In this document: one piece after another, positions 18,235-26,497 of the stretch
Layout of the letters: every line of letters starts with the position of its first letter
How positions within the stretch are numbered: position 1 is the stretch's first letter
Source of the DNA: Spirosoma fluviale
GTDB lineage: Bacteria > Bacteroidota > Bacteroidia > Cytophagales > Spirosomataceae
Length of the DNA: 64,000 nt
Assembly (NCBI RefSeq): GCF_900230225.1
Contig: NZ_OCNH01000003.1
Location: 372,001-436,000, forward strand
Direction: 5' to 3'
Program-made: the position numbers and the translations under genes
Notes under the pieces: generated by a model
Seen by the model: only the letters and a program-made list of their open reading frames with translations
Database searches by the model: none
What the model was told of the DNA's origin: nothing

Positions 18235-19104
18235 ATGATTACTTTTGACCAAGTTTGCTTTCGATACAAACAACGCAAGCCAATCTTCGAAAAGCTGAGC
18301 CTTTCCCTTACCCCTGGACACATCTACGGCCTACTTGGTAAGAACGGTGAGGGTAAATCGACATTGCTTCGAATTACGGCGGGTCTGCTCTTCCCCAACA
18401 AGGGCCAAATCAACGTATGGGAATTTACGCCGGCCAAAAGAGAAGCCGAATTTTTGCAGCAAATATTTTACCTGCCTGAAGAGCCTTATCTACCATCAGG
18501 TACCATAAAGAACTATGCAAAAACATACGGGGTGCTATATCCTAACTTCAAACTAGAACAGTTTGAAGAAGCAATGGCCCAGTTTGGTATTGTCGGTGAA
18601 GGGCAATTAGATAGCCTGTCATATGGGCAACGAAAAAAAGCCGCGATTGCCTTTGCTCTAGCCTGTAACACCAGCGTTCTACTGTTGGACGAACCGACCA
18701 ACGGATTAGATATTCCATCCAAGATACAGTTTAGGAAGTTGATCCTTTCCGCTTTCGACGAAGACCGCGTCATTATCATTGCTACCCATCAGGTACGTGA
18801 TCTGGAAAACTTGATCGACAGCGTAATCATAGTGAACCAGAACAAGCTAGCACTTCAAGCAAGCACCGATGACATAGAACAACTGCTCTCATTTCACACC
18901 TGCAGCGAACTAACGCCTGATGCCGAAGCACTATATGCACAAACGGTCCCAAGCGGCTATAAAGTGGTGACCAGAAATGTAGGGGGTTTGGATAGTCAGT
19001 TGGATCTTGAATACCTTTTCAATGCTGTCATTGAAAACCCAATCCGCATCCAACAGATCTTCGATCAATTACCGGCTGAAGGTGATCACCTCAAATCGAA
19101 CTAA
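18235..19104 (+). CDS. ABC transporter ATP-binding protein
   Basis: The cytoplasmic ATPase of an ABC-2-type exporter. It has 289 residues with Walker A GLLGKNGEGKST near residue 37, signature LSYGQRKKA, Walker B VLLLDEPTNGLD and the switch His in ATHQ. The C-terminal 80 residues extend past the core fold, as in YtrB/CcmA-like ATPases. It forms an operon with the membrane subunit (4 bases downstream) and a GntR-type regulator. The substrate is unknown; related units respond to cell-envelope stress or antibiotics, but nothing here fixes that. Confidence 0.92.
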   Translation: MITFDQVCFRYKQRKPIFEKLSLSLTPGHIYGLLGKNGEGKSTLLRITAGLLFPNKGQINVWEFTPAKREAEFLQQIFYLPEEPYLPSGTIKNYAKTYGVLYPNFKLEQFEEAMAQFGIVGEGQLDSLSYGQRKKAAIAFALACNTSVLLLDEPTNGLDIPSKIQFRKLILSAFDEDRVIIIATHQVRDLENLIDSVIIVNQNKLALQASTDDIEQLLSFHTCSELTPDAEALYAQTVPSGYKVVTRNVGGLDSQLDLEYLFNAVIENPIRIQQIFDQLPAEGDHLKSN

Positions 19105-19108
19105 CATC

Positions 19109-19894
19109 ATGAATCAATCCTTTAGCTTTAAACGGATTAGTATCCTAATTGGCCTGGACTTTTCCCAAAAATGGAAACAGTATGTGTGGGTAGGTTCGCT
19201 GCTGATCGGCTGTGTACTGCTGACGCAACTGCCCCCCTTGTTTTATGAGGCCTACAATAACATCTGGCAGCTAATCCAGTACGCAGCTATTCCCCTAGTT
19301 CTTTTGTTTGGCAGTAGCTTTTACACCAGTACAGCATTGAGCGACTACACAGGCGGTCAGAAAGGGATATTTGCCTTGATGATTCCGGCTTCCACAGGGG
19401 AGAAAACCCTGTGCTCGCTCTTGGTTAATCTGGTATTTGTGATTCCGTTTCTGCTCTCTTTTTGGCTACTTCACTACCAGACTACCCTCATGGCTAACGA
19501 AAGAATATCGGTTGGTGTGAACCGATACAGCGCTGTGTCCAGGGAGGTAGCCATTTATGCTTCTTACTGTTACTTCTTAATTCATAGTGCTGTTTTTGTC
19601 GGGTCAATCTACTTCGCTAAACTAGCCTACGTCAAAACACTAACCTATCTGCTGGTGGGTGCACTGGCGATTAGTATCTTGAATACAGCGTATGCTAAAT
19701 TTCTGGCCGATTATCCACTCATGCTAGGAGCTATCCCCTTTGCTGGCTGGTCCGTGGTGCGTGATAGTAGCTTGACCGTGTACCGGGTATCTGCCGCCGA
19801 TTTGACTTATCCCTGGCCTTATATATTACCCCTTGTCGTGGTACTAGGGTTCTTCGTAGTAAGTTACAAGCGCTTACAAGAAAAGCAGATCTAA
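19109..19894 (+). CDS. ABC-2-type transporter membrane subunit
   Basis: The 261-residue integral membrane protein has about six hydrophobic segments (for example VGSLLIGCVLLTQL, YAAIPLVLLFGSSFY, LLVNLVFVIPFLLSFWLL and a C-terminal ILPLVVVLGFFVV). ATG 19109 was chosen because it follows the ATPase stop by 4 bases and begins MNQSFSFKR; the longer frame from 19007 overlaps the ATPase gene and looks non-coding. It most likely forms the membrane channel for the ATPase encoded upstream. The substrate is not predictable. Confidence 0.85.
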   Translation: MNQSFSFKRISILIGLDFSQKWKQYVWVGSLLIGCVLLTQLPPLFYEAYNNIWQLIQYAAIPLVLLFGSSFYTSTALSDYTGGQKGIFALMIPASTGEKTLCSLLVNLVFVIPFLLSFWLLHYQTTLMANERISVGVNRYSAVSREVAIYASYCYFLIHSAVFVGSIYFAKLAYVKTLTYLLVGALAISILNTAYAKFLADYPLMLGAIPFAGWSVVRDSSLTVYRVSAADLTYPWPYILPLVVVLGFFVVSYKRLQEKQI

Positions 19895-19909
19895 TTAATT
19901 TGACACTTA

Positions 19910-20317
19910 GTGGACTTTAAAGACCGACAATCAATATACTGGCAAATAGCCGAGCGTATCTGCGAAGACATTCTACAGGGAAAGTGGAATGAAGGCGAAC
20001 GGATCCCCTCGGTTCGTGATCTTGCCATTTCCCTGCAAGTAAATCCTCACACGATTCTAAGGAGCTACGAATACCTTCAAAACAAGCATATTATTATTAA
20101 CAAACGTGGTTTAGGCTATTCAGTAGCCCCCTTGGGTAAAGAACAAATTATGGCGAATCGCAAAGATCGCTTCATTGAAAGCGATTTGCCTTCGTTCTTC
20201 TTCACCCTGGACTTATTGAACATGAGCATAGAGGAAGTGCTGATACACTATGAGGTACATAGACGTAAAACGAGTACAATCGAAACCAATTTTCACCCTA
20301 ATGAAAACAAGCAATAA
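19910..20317 (+). CDS. GntR-family (YtrA-type) transcriptional regulator
   Basis: The 135-residue protein has a GntR winged helix at residues 5-75: IYWQIAERICEDILQGKWNEG, RIPSVRDLAISLQVNPHTILRSYEYL and a wing with INKRGLGYSV. The short C-terminal tail of about 55 residues (no ligand domain) is typical of the YtrA subfamily, which controls ABC transporters. It starts with GTG at 19910; the in-frame stop at 19901 excludes an earlier start. It lies 15 bases after the membrane subunit and overlaps the next small gene by 17 bases. The palindrome at 18197-18224 is its likely operator. Confidence 0.92.
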   Translation: MDFKDRQSIYWQIAERICEDILQGKWNEGERIPSVRDLAISLQVNPHTILRSYEYLQNKHIIINKRGLGYSVAPLGKEQIMANRKDRFIESDLPSFFFTLDLLNMSIEEVLIHYEVHRRKTSTIETNFHPNENKQ

Positions 20318-20441
20318 ATCACTGATAGCTTTGTTGATTGGGCTCTTGCTCGCTATTCTAGCCAATAACTTATTCGTCAAAGCACAATACCGAAAAATGA
20401 TAGAATCCCAAACTTCAGGAAAGGCTAAAATAACTCATTAA
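20301..20441 (+). CDS. Small single-pass membrane protein, last gene of ABC operon
   Basis: A 46-residue frame with one hydrophobic helix (SLIALLIGLLLAILANNLFV) after a short basic start and followed by a charged tail. It begins inside the 3' end of the GntR gene (17-base overlap), which suggests translational coupling. I do not recognise a family. It could be an accessory subunit of the transporter or a membrane-bound modulator. The overlap and the well-formed transmembrane segment argue that it is real. Confidence 0.55.
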   Translation: MKTSNKSLIALLIGLLLAILANNLFVKAQYRKMIESQTSGKAKITH

Positions 20442-20805
20442 CCGCCGGCTTATCTACATTTTAGCTTGCTTTACTTAATCGTATGCTCCTAACCGTAGCC
20501 TCGGTAATTGTTAATAGTGCTTATCTCTTTAAACGCTTGGTCAAATGAACGCTTGTCATTGCTTTGGGAAATAAGCTAACCTACTTTCAACGTCAGCAAT
20601 CCTTCATTAAAACGTCCGATTGCGACCGGCATGGTCCAAGATGTAAATTGAGTGTGACACTGGTTTTCAATCCTTTTCTCATTGACGCATCCCAAAAATC
20701 AGGTCATACAAAAGCCGCACCAGCCGCAACTGAGCACAACTTTCATCAAAAAGTTGGTGTACTCCTATAAGCACCTACTGTTAAGAGGAGCGGGTTGATC
20801 ATTGG
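20442..20805. other. Gene-free stretch between ABC operon and convergent oxidoreductase gene
   Basis: There is one short plus-strand frame (20564-20770), but its composition is unlike protein and it has no recognisable motif. I see no terminator-like hairpin and no repeat. Confidence 0.5.
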
Positions 20806-21531
20806 TTATTTCAGTTTGATGCCCTGAGCTTCCATTTGCTTTTCCAGCGCAGCGTGATTGGCTAAGAACTGTGCGTGTTGCTCCTCCGTGCGCTTTGTAC
20901 CCAGACTGTCTAACTGCTGCCGTAGCTCCTGGGCAGACATATCAGCTGCGTAGCACGGTGTGCCGGGTTGTTGCCGCCACGATTCATGCAAGCTGCCGTC
21001 ATCCACCGCATCAAAGCCCAGTTCCTCTACCAGAGCCATTACTTTTTGCTTGGCAGCGGGGTCATCACCGGCCACCGGCAGCCCGATACGGCCGGGTGAG
21101 CCCACGGGTTGTCCCAATTTTTCCAGGTGGTCGGCCAGGATATTGTTGAATACCTTTACCACTGGCCGACCCAGGTGCTGCTGCACCCATTCGCTTTCGG
21201 TCAACTCACCCTGTTCTAATTCGGCGATGTGTCCATCCCGCAACAGAGGGTAGTAGTTGCTGGTGTCAATGACGGGCACCTCAGCGGGTACGCCATCGAA
21301 CAAGTCTTCAGGCAGATCAGGAATATTTTTCAGCGGAATGGTCACCACGATGATTTCGCCGTAGTGAACCGCTTCATGGGGCGTACCGGGAGTAGCGCCG
21401 GTCTTTTGGGCCACCTCACCCAGGGTTTCAGGGCCACGCGAGTTGGCAATAACCACTGAGTGGCCGAGGCTGGTGAGCCGAACGGCCAGGGCACTGCCGA
21501 TGAAGCCGGCCCCTATGATTCCTATTTTCAT
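20806..21531 (-). CDS. NADP(H)-binding oxidoreductase, F420-reductase-like
   Basis: The 241-residue cytoplasmic Rossmann protein starts with the nucleotide-binding motif GIIGAGFIGSALAVRL, followed by VVIANSRGPETL, whose Asn-Ser-Arg fits NADP preference. VVTIPLKNIPDLP and VIDTSNYYPLLRDG continue the pattern of the F420_oxidored family (NADPH-dependent F420 reductase fold). C-terminal residues include LGFDAVDDGSLHESWRQQPG. Bacteroidota rarely make F420, so the true substrate is probably a different hydride acceptor. It stands alone; the neighbour to the right is the degraded region. Confidence 0.85.
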   Translation of the reverse strand: MKIGIIGAGFIGSALAVRLTSLGHSVVIANSRGPETLGEVAQKTGATPGTPHEAVHYGEIIVVTIPLKNIPDLPEDLFDGVPAEVPVIDTSNYYPLLRDGHIAELEQGELTESEWVQQHLGRPVVKVFNNILADHLEKLGQPVGSPGRIGLPVAGDDPAAKQKVMALVEELGFDAVDDGSLHESWRQQPGTPCYAADMSAQELRQQLDSLGTKRTEEQHAQFLANHAALEKQMEAQGIKLK

Positions 21532-21989
21532 TGTTGGTATCAGTAACGAGTGATGAGTCTATACTTCGTGTAGCTCCGGATTTTAACCTTGGAGTAAGCA
21601 AATTGTTTGTCAGTACCTGATCGGGAGGTAGCGTCGAGCCTGGACTTGCCACGAAACACGGGACGCGGTCCCCGCCGACGTGGAACGGGACAAATCGCTA
21701 AGGACATGTTGACATTGCCCATCTATCTTCGGCTTATCAGAAAGCGAGCCCCTACTTAATGAATTCTCAGCTACCTCTTCGTAATGCTTTCCAGTGGGGC
21801 TCCGCGTGTCGCGGTAGCTTACGTATCCATTTGCGAGAGCCGCAGCACCTATGCCTATCACAGGGGTATGTGCCGGGGGCTGGCCCGGTGTACGCATGGG
21901 GTTAGTCAGGTGTCGGTGGCGCAGGCTCGAAGTGCAGGCTAGGTGCCCTGTAAGATCTGCTATTAGGTCCGGCGGTGCGGGGCACATAA
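21532..21989. other. Gene-free stretch with weak minus-strand frames
   Basis: A 125-codon minus frame (21610-21987) exists, but it is rich in Pro, Arg and Thr at its ends, has no recognisable domain and lacks a clear start context. I do not support a gene. It probably belongs to the degraded island. Confidence 0.4.
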
Positions 21990-22018
21990 AAGCCCCGATA
22001 GTCGGACTACCGGGGCTT
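21990..22018 (-). terminator. Hairpin, possible minus-strand terminator
   Basis: Arms 21990-22003 and 22005-22018 pair at 13 of 14 positions. On the minus strand the stem is followed by a short T-run (complement of AAAA at 21987-21990). No minus-strand gene obviously ends here, so it may be a relic or belong to a lost gene. Confidence 0.45.
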
Positions 22019-22169
22019 CACAAGCTTGATGACTATTAAACGTTGATTCTAGCCCCTTTATTGTGCAGCCTGAAACGGGATAGGTTCTATTTAGCACTTT
22101 ATCTTCACCAAGCTAACTGCCCGGTTTCTTATCGGCTCCATCAGTTGACGGGCTTTCTTCATATGCAAG

Positions 22170-22343
22170 AAAGAAAGGAAACCATATATCATCAACCCAA
22201 CGGCTGATGAGTTACGGGCATGGCTGGCAGCAAATCAGATTCGGATTTTGAATGTGGCCGGTAGTCGGGGAAGCAATCTGTCAGTGAAACAGCTTAACGA
22301 GTACCGAACGGTATTGCTTGTTGCGTTGAGTGATGATGATTAG
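22170..22343 (+). pseudogene. C-terminal remnant of a SLOG-type 'putative molybdenum carrier' protein
   Basis: A frame ending in TAG at 22341 reads about 50 residues with KPYIIINP, LRAWLAANQIRILNVAGSR and a tail resembling the C-terminus of the circularly permuted YpsA/SLOG family (annotated elsewhere as putative molybdenum carrier), whose hallmark is LNVAGxRxS. No start or N-terminal nucleotide-binding part can be read upstream, so the gene is broken. Identification rests on one motif and is moderate. It fits a degraded accessory region. Confidence 0.45.
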
Positions 22344-22395
22344 CTAATTGTCAGCGTAATGAGTACCGTATGATTCGTGAAATTTAGTCCAACAA

Positions 22396-22442
22396 TAAAA
22401 AAGGTCTTCTGTATTTACTTTTAGAGCAAATACAGAAGACCT
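22396..22442 (-). terminator. Strong intrinsic terminator of the small minus-strand gene
   Basis: Perfect 15-base arms at 22402-22416 and 22428-22442 with an 11-base loop, followed on the minus strand by a run of six T. It lies 26 bases after the stop of the 118-residue gene. Confidence 0.9.
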
Positions 22443-22468
22443 CATTCTAGTAGCTATATTCAATAAAC

Positions 22469-22825
22469 CTATTTGCCAAGCGATGGATCAGAGCCCTTCC
22501 CTTCCTTCGCAATTACTGCCGCTGCTGTGATTCCAGGAGTTCCCGTTTTGTGACCACCACAACAACCTTTCATTCCGCCTGTCGTTTCATAACCCTGTGC
22601 ACCTGCCATCCAACTTCCGGATAAGTTAACGGCGTAGACTAAGTCCGGAATATCTTTGAACGTCCATATAACAAGTCCTTCGACTTGAAACCATCTTCCA
22701 CTGTGTACGAAAGGAGTGGAAGACCAAGTACCATCTGCCTTGAATGTTTGATTAAATGAGCCAGTAATACTACCATCACACCCCCAATCGGTGGTGATTG
22801 CCCAAGTTCCGACGACGCTTGCCAT
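22469..22825 (-). CDS. Small hypothetical protein, lipocalin-like beta pattern
   Basis: The 118-residue protein has no signal peptide. It begins VVGTWAITTDWGCDG and continues FNQTFKADGTWSS and GRWFQVEGLVIWTF, an alternating beta pattern with GTW and DGTW repeats that recalls small lipocalin-like domains. A glycine- and cysteine-rich stretch (GGMKGCCGGHK) sits near the C-terminus. A strong terminator directly downstream shows it is an intact transcription unit. Function is unknown. It sits alone inside a gene-poor, apparently degraded region and could be a late acquisition. Confidence 0.6.
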   Translation of the reverse strand: MASVVGTWAITTDWGCDGSITGSFNQTFKADGTWSSTPFVHSGRWFQVEGLVIWTFKDIPDLVYAVNLSGSWMAGAQGYETTGGMKGCCGGHKTGTPGITAAAVIAKEGKGSDPSLGK

Positions 22826-23445
22826 AGTGATTATTGTTTAAGGTTTAGTTTATGAATTTTTAATTGATTAATTAGTTGATAATCAGGCATTATTAAAGTG
22901 AGGATTAATTAATACCGCTGGGGCAGGCTATTGCGCAATACATTCACCACGCATATAGTATACGTGATCTCAATAAAGTGGCTTACGTGAAAATATTAGT
23001 TTCTAGTGACCGTTTAGAAAGCAGGAAATTTTGCCGGTCTGGTACCTGTGGAAAGGCTCATTTTGATGCTTTTCACAGTCAAAAATGCATTTGAGAATAA
23101 ACTCGTTTTGAAGAATTATCTTTAGCAGATATTATAGCGGGTATTTCATGCCATTTGGCAAGAACGGTAAAATGGCCCCTTTGGTAGCTGGTATAGGTCG
23201 CATAACTATCTAAAAATCAGACTATTATTGTTTCCGGCTGGCAGATATTCCTACAGTGTGCCAGCGACCTGGCAGCTTTTCAAGCTGATAAATGGTGTGT
23301 AAAATTACTTAGTTAACAGGTCGGTAGCAATGGGAAAATCACCCTTTTAGGGGTCAACCATTCTGGTGCGAAAACGGCCGAATATCCTATAGAACCAGTA
23401 AGATTCGTCAAAACACTCTTCATCCGTACTTGGAAAGAATGCCTG
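22826..23445. other. AT-rich stretch without recognisable genes
   Basis: About 620 bases with frequent stops in all frames and no motif I recognise. I see no repeat of the tRNA-Thr 3' end here that would mark the far attachment site; a short CCTATAG match near 23389 is too short to count. Confidence 0.5.
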
Positions 23446-23655
23446 TTATTTCACCTCCAAAATATCCTTCCATTTCGTCGTGTAGCAGGGCGACAGGTGT
23501 TCGCGTTTATGATGCCAGGTCGGATTGTAACCCGCTCCGGCTAATCTCACCTTGTCGCGGCCGTGTCGGTAGTTGAGCTTATCCATGACTTTCGAGAGTT
23601 CAGCCATCCGCTGGTCGGGGCTATACGTGCTGTAGAGTAAGGCGTGCCCAATCCG
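23446..23655 (-). pseudogene. 3' remnant of umuC (Y-family DNA polymerase V subunit, DUF4113 tail)
   Basis: On the minus strand a frame ending at 23446 reads SPDQRMAELSKVMDKLNYRH, RDKVRLAGAG and a terminal HLSPCYTTKWKDILEVK. This matches the C-terminal DUF4113 region of UmuC, whose hallmark is LSPxYTTxW. The frame is closed by TAA just upstream (about 23656), and the preceding sequence belongs to a recombinase in another frame. The polymerase catalytic part is absent, so this is the leftover end of a deleted umuC gene. Confidence 0.75.
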
Positions 23656-24090
23656 AATATCTTAGGCCATTCGAACAGGTAAAAAGAAATGCATCCCGTA
23701 CGCGATCCATTGATCTTGAAACGGGTATTGCTTTCAATTGATCTAGTTCAGTCTCTTCGAAAAAGACACGGCCTCCTTCTAAAAAGCGAGGTGTAATCCG
23801 GGCCTGTCGTGGGTCTAATTCAAATGAGTGTTTGCAATAATTAAAAAAAGCCCGCAAATGCTTACAAACATTAAAAACGGAGTTCGGATGTAGGTCTAAC
23901 TCTGTCCAGCAGAATGCCAGCAAATCTTCGTGAACTGCCTGCGAGTATACATCAGCAAAAAGAGGCTGGCCCTTAGCTTCATACTCACGAAGTCTGTACA
24001 GAGTAGTTCGATATGTTCGAACCGTGTTATCACTTTGCCGCCTGATCGGTAATAGTTCGCATGGTCATTAACTGGTTTGGTCAATGGCAA
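23621..24090 (-). pseudogene. Truncated and frameshifted tyrosine recombinase (integrase)
   Basis: Minus-strand sequence reads NDHANYYRSGGKVITRFEHI, then after a frameshift near 24000-24008 LYRLREYEAKGQPLFADVYS, and on to the catalytic-domain entry FLFTCSNGLRYSDWARLTL. GLRYSD carries the first catalytic Arg. The frame ends at 23621, so the HxxR and the catalytic Tyr are missing. The last bases run into the umuC remnant. It starts about 150 bases from the 3' end of tRNA-Thr on the same strand, the classic site for an integrated element. The protein is inactive by any reading. Confidence 0.85.
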
Positions 24091-24175
24091 TGTACGAACT
24101 TAAATAATGCAGGGGACGAATGAGGGGACGAATAAACCTTATTAAACCGTATATCAATCAATAAGGCTGAATAAA

Positions 24176-24231
24176 GAAAAAAAGGCTAGCCCGTTGATTT
24201 TGAGTATTTAAACTCTAAAACGGATTAGCCT
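24176..24231 (-). terminator. Terminator of tRNA-Thr
   Basis: On the minus strand a long imperfect stem (AGGCTA, CCGTTTT, GAGT on one side and their complements on the other, 24183-24231) is followed by seven T (complement of 24176-24182). It lies 12 bases after the tRNA 3' end. Confidence 0.85.
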
Positions 24232-24242
24232 AAATGTGTTCT

Positions 24243-24318
24243 TGGAGCCTCCTATAGGACTTGAACCTACGACCCCTTCATTACGAATGAAGTGCTCTAC
24301 CAACTGAGCTAAGGAGGC
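24243..24318 (-). tRNA. tRNA-Thr (anticodon CGT), CCA encoded
   Basis: The minus strand folds as a full cloverleaf: acceptor GCCTCCT/AGGAGGC, D stem GCTC/GAGC, anticodon stem CTTCA/TGAAG with loop TTCGTAA (anticodon CGT), and T arm GTAGG-TTCAAGT-CCTAT. Discriminator T and CCA follow at 24246-24243. It is 76 bases with the CCA. A promoter lies just upstream and a terminator just downstream. An integrase remnant lies next to the 3' end. Confidence 0.97.
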
Positions 24319-24339
24319 TTTTAGTCGCTTTTGCGAGTG

Positions 24340-24371
24340 CAAATATAACAGAGTGGAATTTAAGAACGCAA
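24340..24371 (-). promoter_or_regulatory. Promoter of tRNA-Thr
   Basis: On the minus strand TTG (24371-24369), 21 bases, then TATATTTG (24347-24340), the Bacteroidota sigma pattern. The tRNA begins 21 bases further. Confidence 0.65.
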
Positions 24372-24390
24372 GTATCCGTTCTATTTTTGG

Positions 24391-24398
24391 TAAATTTG
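24391..24398 (+). promoter_or_regulatory. -7 box of the ABC-F gene, almost touching the start codon
   Basis: TAAATTTG matches the Bacteroidota -7 consensus and ends 5 bases before the ATG. I find no good -33 TTG at 19-21 bases upstream, so the promoter call is moderate. Confidence 0.45.
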
Positions 24399-24403
24399 CA
24401 CCC

Positions 24404-26383
24404 ATGATTTCCATTACGAACCTATCGTACTACCTCGGTAGCCGGGCACTTTATGATAATGCCTCGCTCCATATAAAGCCAAACCAGAAAATCGGCCTCA
24501 TTGGTCTTAATGGTACCGGCAAGTCTACCCTGCTCCGTATTATCAATGGCGAGTATCAGCCTGATGGGGGAACCATCTCCAAAGCAGGCGATGTAACGAT
24601 TGGCTTCCTGAACCAGGATTTGCTGTCGTACCAGACCGACGACTCTATCCTGTCGGTGGCTATGCAGGCGTTTGCGCGGCAGAATGAGTTGCAGATAAAG
24701 ATTGACGAGCTGCTCCATCAAATGGATGTCAATTATACCGATGATCTGGTCGATAAGCTCGGAAAAGCACAGGAAGAGTTCGATGCGCTCGACGGCTATA
24801 CCATTCAATCCAGAGCCGAAGAAATTCTGGAAGGACTGGGCTTCTCGACCGACGATCTGCACCGGCCTCTGCGACTCTTTTCCGGAGGGTGGCGCATGCG
24901 GGTTATGCTTGCCAAGCTGCTGCTCGAAAAACCGTCGCTGCTCATGCTTGATGAGCCAACTAACCACCTTGACTTACCCTCCATTCAGTGGGTTGAGAAA
25001 TATGTTCAGAATTACGAAGGCTCGGTTATCGTGGTATCCCACGACCGCGAATTCATCGACAATGTGGTCGACACCATCGTGGAAGTATCGGGTGCGAAAC
25101 TGAATTATTATGCTGGTGACTACTCCTATTACATGGAAGAGAAAGCCCTGCGGAATGAAATTCAGAAAGGCGCTTTTGAGAACCAGCAGGCCAAAATCCG
25201 GCAGACGGAACGATTCATCGAACGCTTTAAAGCCAAAGCCTCGAAGGCTAAACAGGCTCAGAGCCGGGTTAAACAACTCGAACGGATGGAGCTTGTCGAC
25301 GATGTCATCGACAGCAATGCGCGGGTGAACTTCAAGTTCAACTTCTCGCAGCAGCCCGGTCGGCACATTCTGCATCTGGATGATATTTCGAAAGCCTACG
25401 GCGAGAAACGCATTCTAACGCATTCTACCGCCCGGCTCGAACGGGGTGACAAAGTTGCTCTGATTGGTGCCAACGGACGTGGTAAGTCAACACTGTTACG
25501 AATTATTTCGGGCTCTGAACCCATTGATGGCGAGCGGATACTTGGCTATAATGTTTCGTTTAGCTTCTACGCCCAGCACCAGCTTGAGTCGTTGCGGGTG
25601 GAGGATTCGATGCTGGAGGAGTTGAAACAGGCAAACCCAACGAAATCGGATGGTGAACTCCGGGGCGTACTGGGCTGCTTCCTGTTCTCGGGCGATGATG
25701 TCTTCAAGAAAATTAAAGTACTTTCCGGGGGGGAGAAATCGCGTGTAGCACTGGCAAAAGTGCTGCTTTCACAGGCGAACTTCCTGCTGCTCGACGAACC
25801 GACCAACCACCTGGACATGCAGTCGGTGAATATTCTGATTCAGGCTCTGCAACAGTATGAAGGTACCTACGTGGTAGTTTCCCACGACCGGTACTTCGTA
25901 TCGCAGATTGCCAACAAGATCTGGTATATCGAAGACGAACAGATCAAAGAGTATCCGGGCACCTACGACGAATACGAGTGGTGGCAGGAAGAGCGAAGAG
26001 CGCAGGGACTTGGCCCGTCGAAGCAACCCGTCGATAATTCCAAGATGCAGCCCGCCACGACTCAGGTACCTGCTAGCAATGGACATTCGAATGGAAAGGC
26101 CCCCAATGGCCGGGCGTCGGACGATGAGCGCAAAGAGTGGCAGAAGACACTGAAGAACCTGACCCGTCAGGCGGAGGAGTCAGAAACCAAAATTGCCCAA
26201 CTGGAAGAGCGTAAAAAACGCCTTGAAATCGAACTCGCCGACCCCGCAACTTATGGCGAAGACAAGCTGATGCAGGCCAAAAATGACGAATACCGCCATG
26301 TGATGGCCCAGATCAATAAGCTTCAGGACGAGTGGGAAACCGCTATGCTCGAAGCGGAAGAGTGGGAGAAAAAACTAGCCTAA
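24404..26383 (+). CDS. ABC-F family ribosome-associated ATPase
   Basis: The 659-residue soluble protein has two ABC domains and no membrane segments: Walker A GLNGTGKST near residue 38 with signature FSGGWRMRV, then Walker A GANGRGKST near 355 with signature LSGGEKSRV. Each has a LLMLDEPTNHLD- or LLLDEPTNHLD-type Walker B. A linker with many charged residues (KASKAKQAQSRVKQLER) fits the P-site tRNA interaction motif of ABC-F proteins, and the C-terminus is a coiled coil. Such proteins rescue or tune ribosomes. The ATG at 24404 begins MISITNLSYYLG. A TAAATTTG box ends only 5 bases before it, so the mRNA may be leaderless. Subfamily (Uup or EttA-like) is not certain. Confidence 0.93.
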   Translation: MISITNLSYYLGSRALYDNASLHIKPNQKIGLIGLNGTGKSTLLRIINGEYQPDGGTISKAGDVTIGFLNQDLLSYQTDDSILSVAMQAFARQNELQIKIDELLHQMDVNYTDDLVDKLGKAQEEFDALDGYTIQSRAEEILEGLGFSTDDLHRPLRLFSGGWRMRVMLAKLLLEKPSLLMLDEPTNHLDLPSIQWVEKYVQNYEGSVIVVSHDREFIDNVVDTIVEVSGAKLNYYAGDYSYYMEEKALRNEIQKGAFENQQAKIRQTERFIERFKAKASKAKQAQSRVKQLERMELVDDVIDSNARVNFKFNFSQQPGRHILHLDDISKAYGEKRILTHSTARLERGDKVALIGANGRGKSTLLRIISGSEPIDGERILGYNVSFSFYAQHQLESLRVEDSMLEELKQANPTKSDGELRGVLGCFLFSGDDVFKKIKVLSGGEKSRVALAKVLLSQANFLLLDEPTNHLDMQSVNILIQALQQYEGTYVVVSHDRYFVSQIANKIWYIEDEQIKEYPGTYDEYEWWQEERRAQGLGPSKQPVDNSKMQPATTQVPASNGHSNGKAPNGRASDDERKEWQKTLKNLTRQAEESETKIAQLEERKKRLEIELADPATYGEDKLMQAKNDEYRHVMAQINKLQDEWETAMLEAEEWEKKLA

Positions 26384-26402
26384 AGTTAGTAAGTTAATAA
26401 GC

Positions 26403-26479
26403 GGCTTCGCCCAGGTCAGTGAGTCGGTAAGTAGTTGCATACGTCAGCCACTTACGAACCTACTGACCTGAGCGAAGCC
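26403..26479 (+). terminator. Long imperfect hairpin after the ABC-F gene
   Basis: GGCTTCGC and AGGTCAGT on the left pair with ACTGACCT and GCGAAGCC on the right, with further pairing inside. It starts 20 bases after the stop and is followed by a weak T-rich stretch. It is probably a terminator-like palindromic repeat. Confidence 0.65.
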
Positions 26480-26497
26480 ATTTATTGATTTAGTGAA

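Noticed and set aside
20564..20770. 68-codon plus-strand frame after the ABC operon
   Set aside because: No recognisable motif and no coupling to neighbours.
21610..21987. 125-codon minus-strand frame in the gene-poor region
   Set aside because: No domain, poor composition and no start context; it lies in degraded sequence.
22826..23445. Search for a second copy of the tRNA-Thr 3' end (attachment site)
   Set aside because: Only a 7-base match near 23389; too short.
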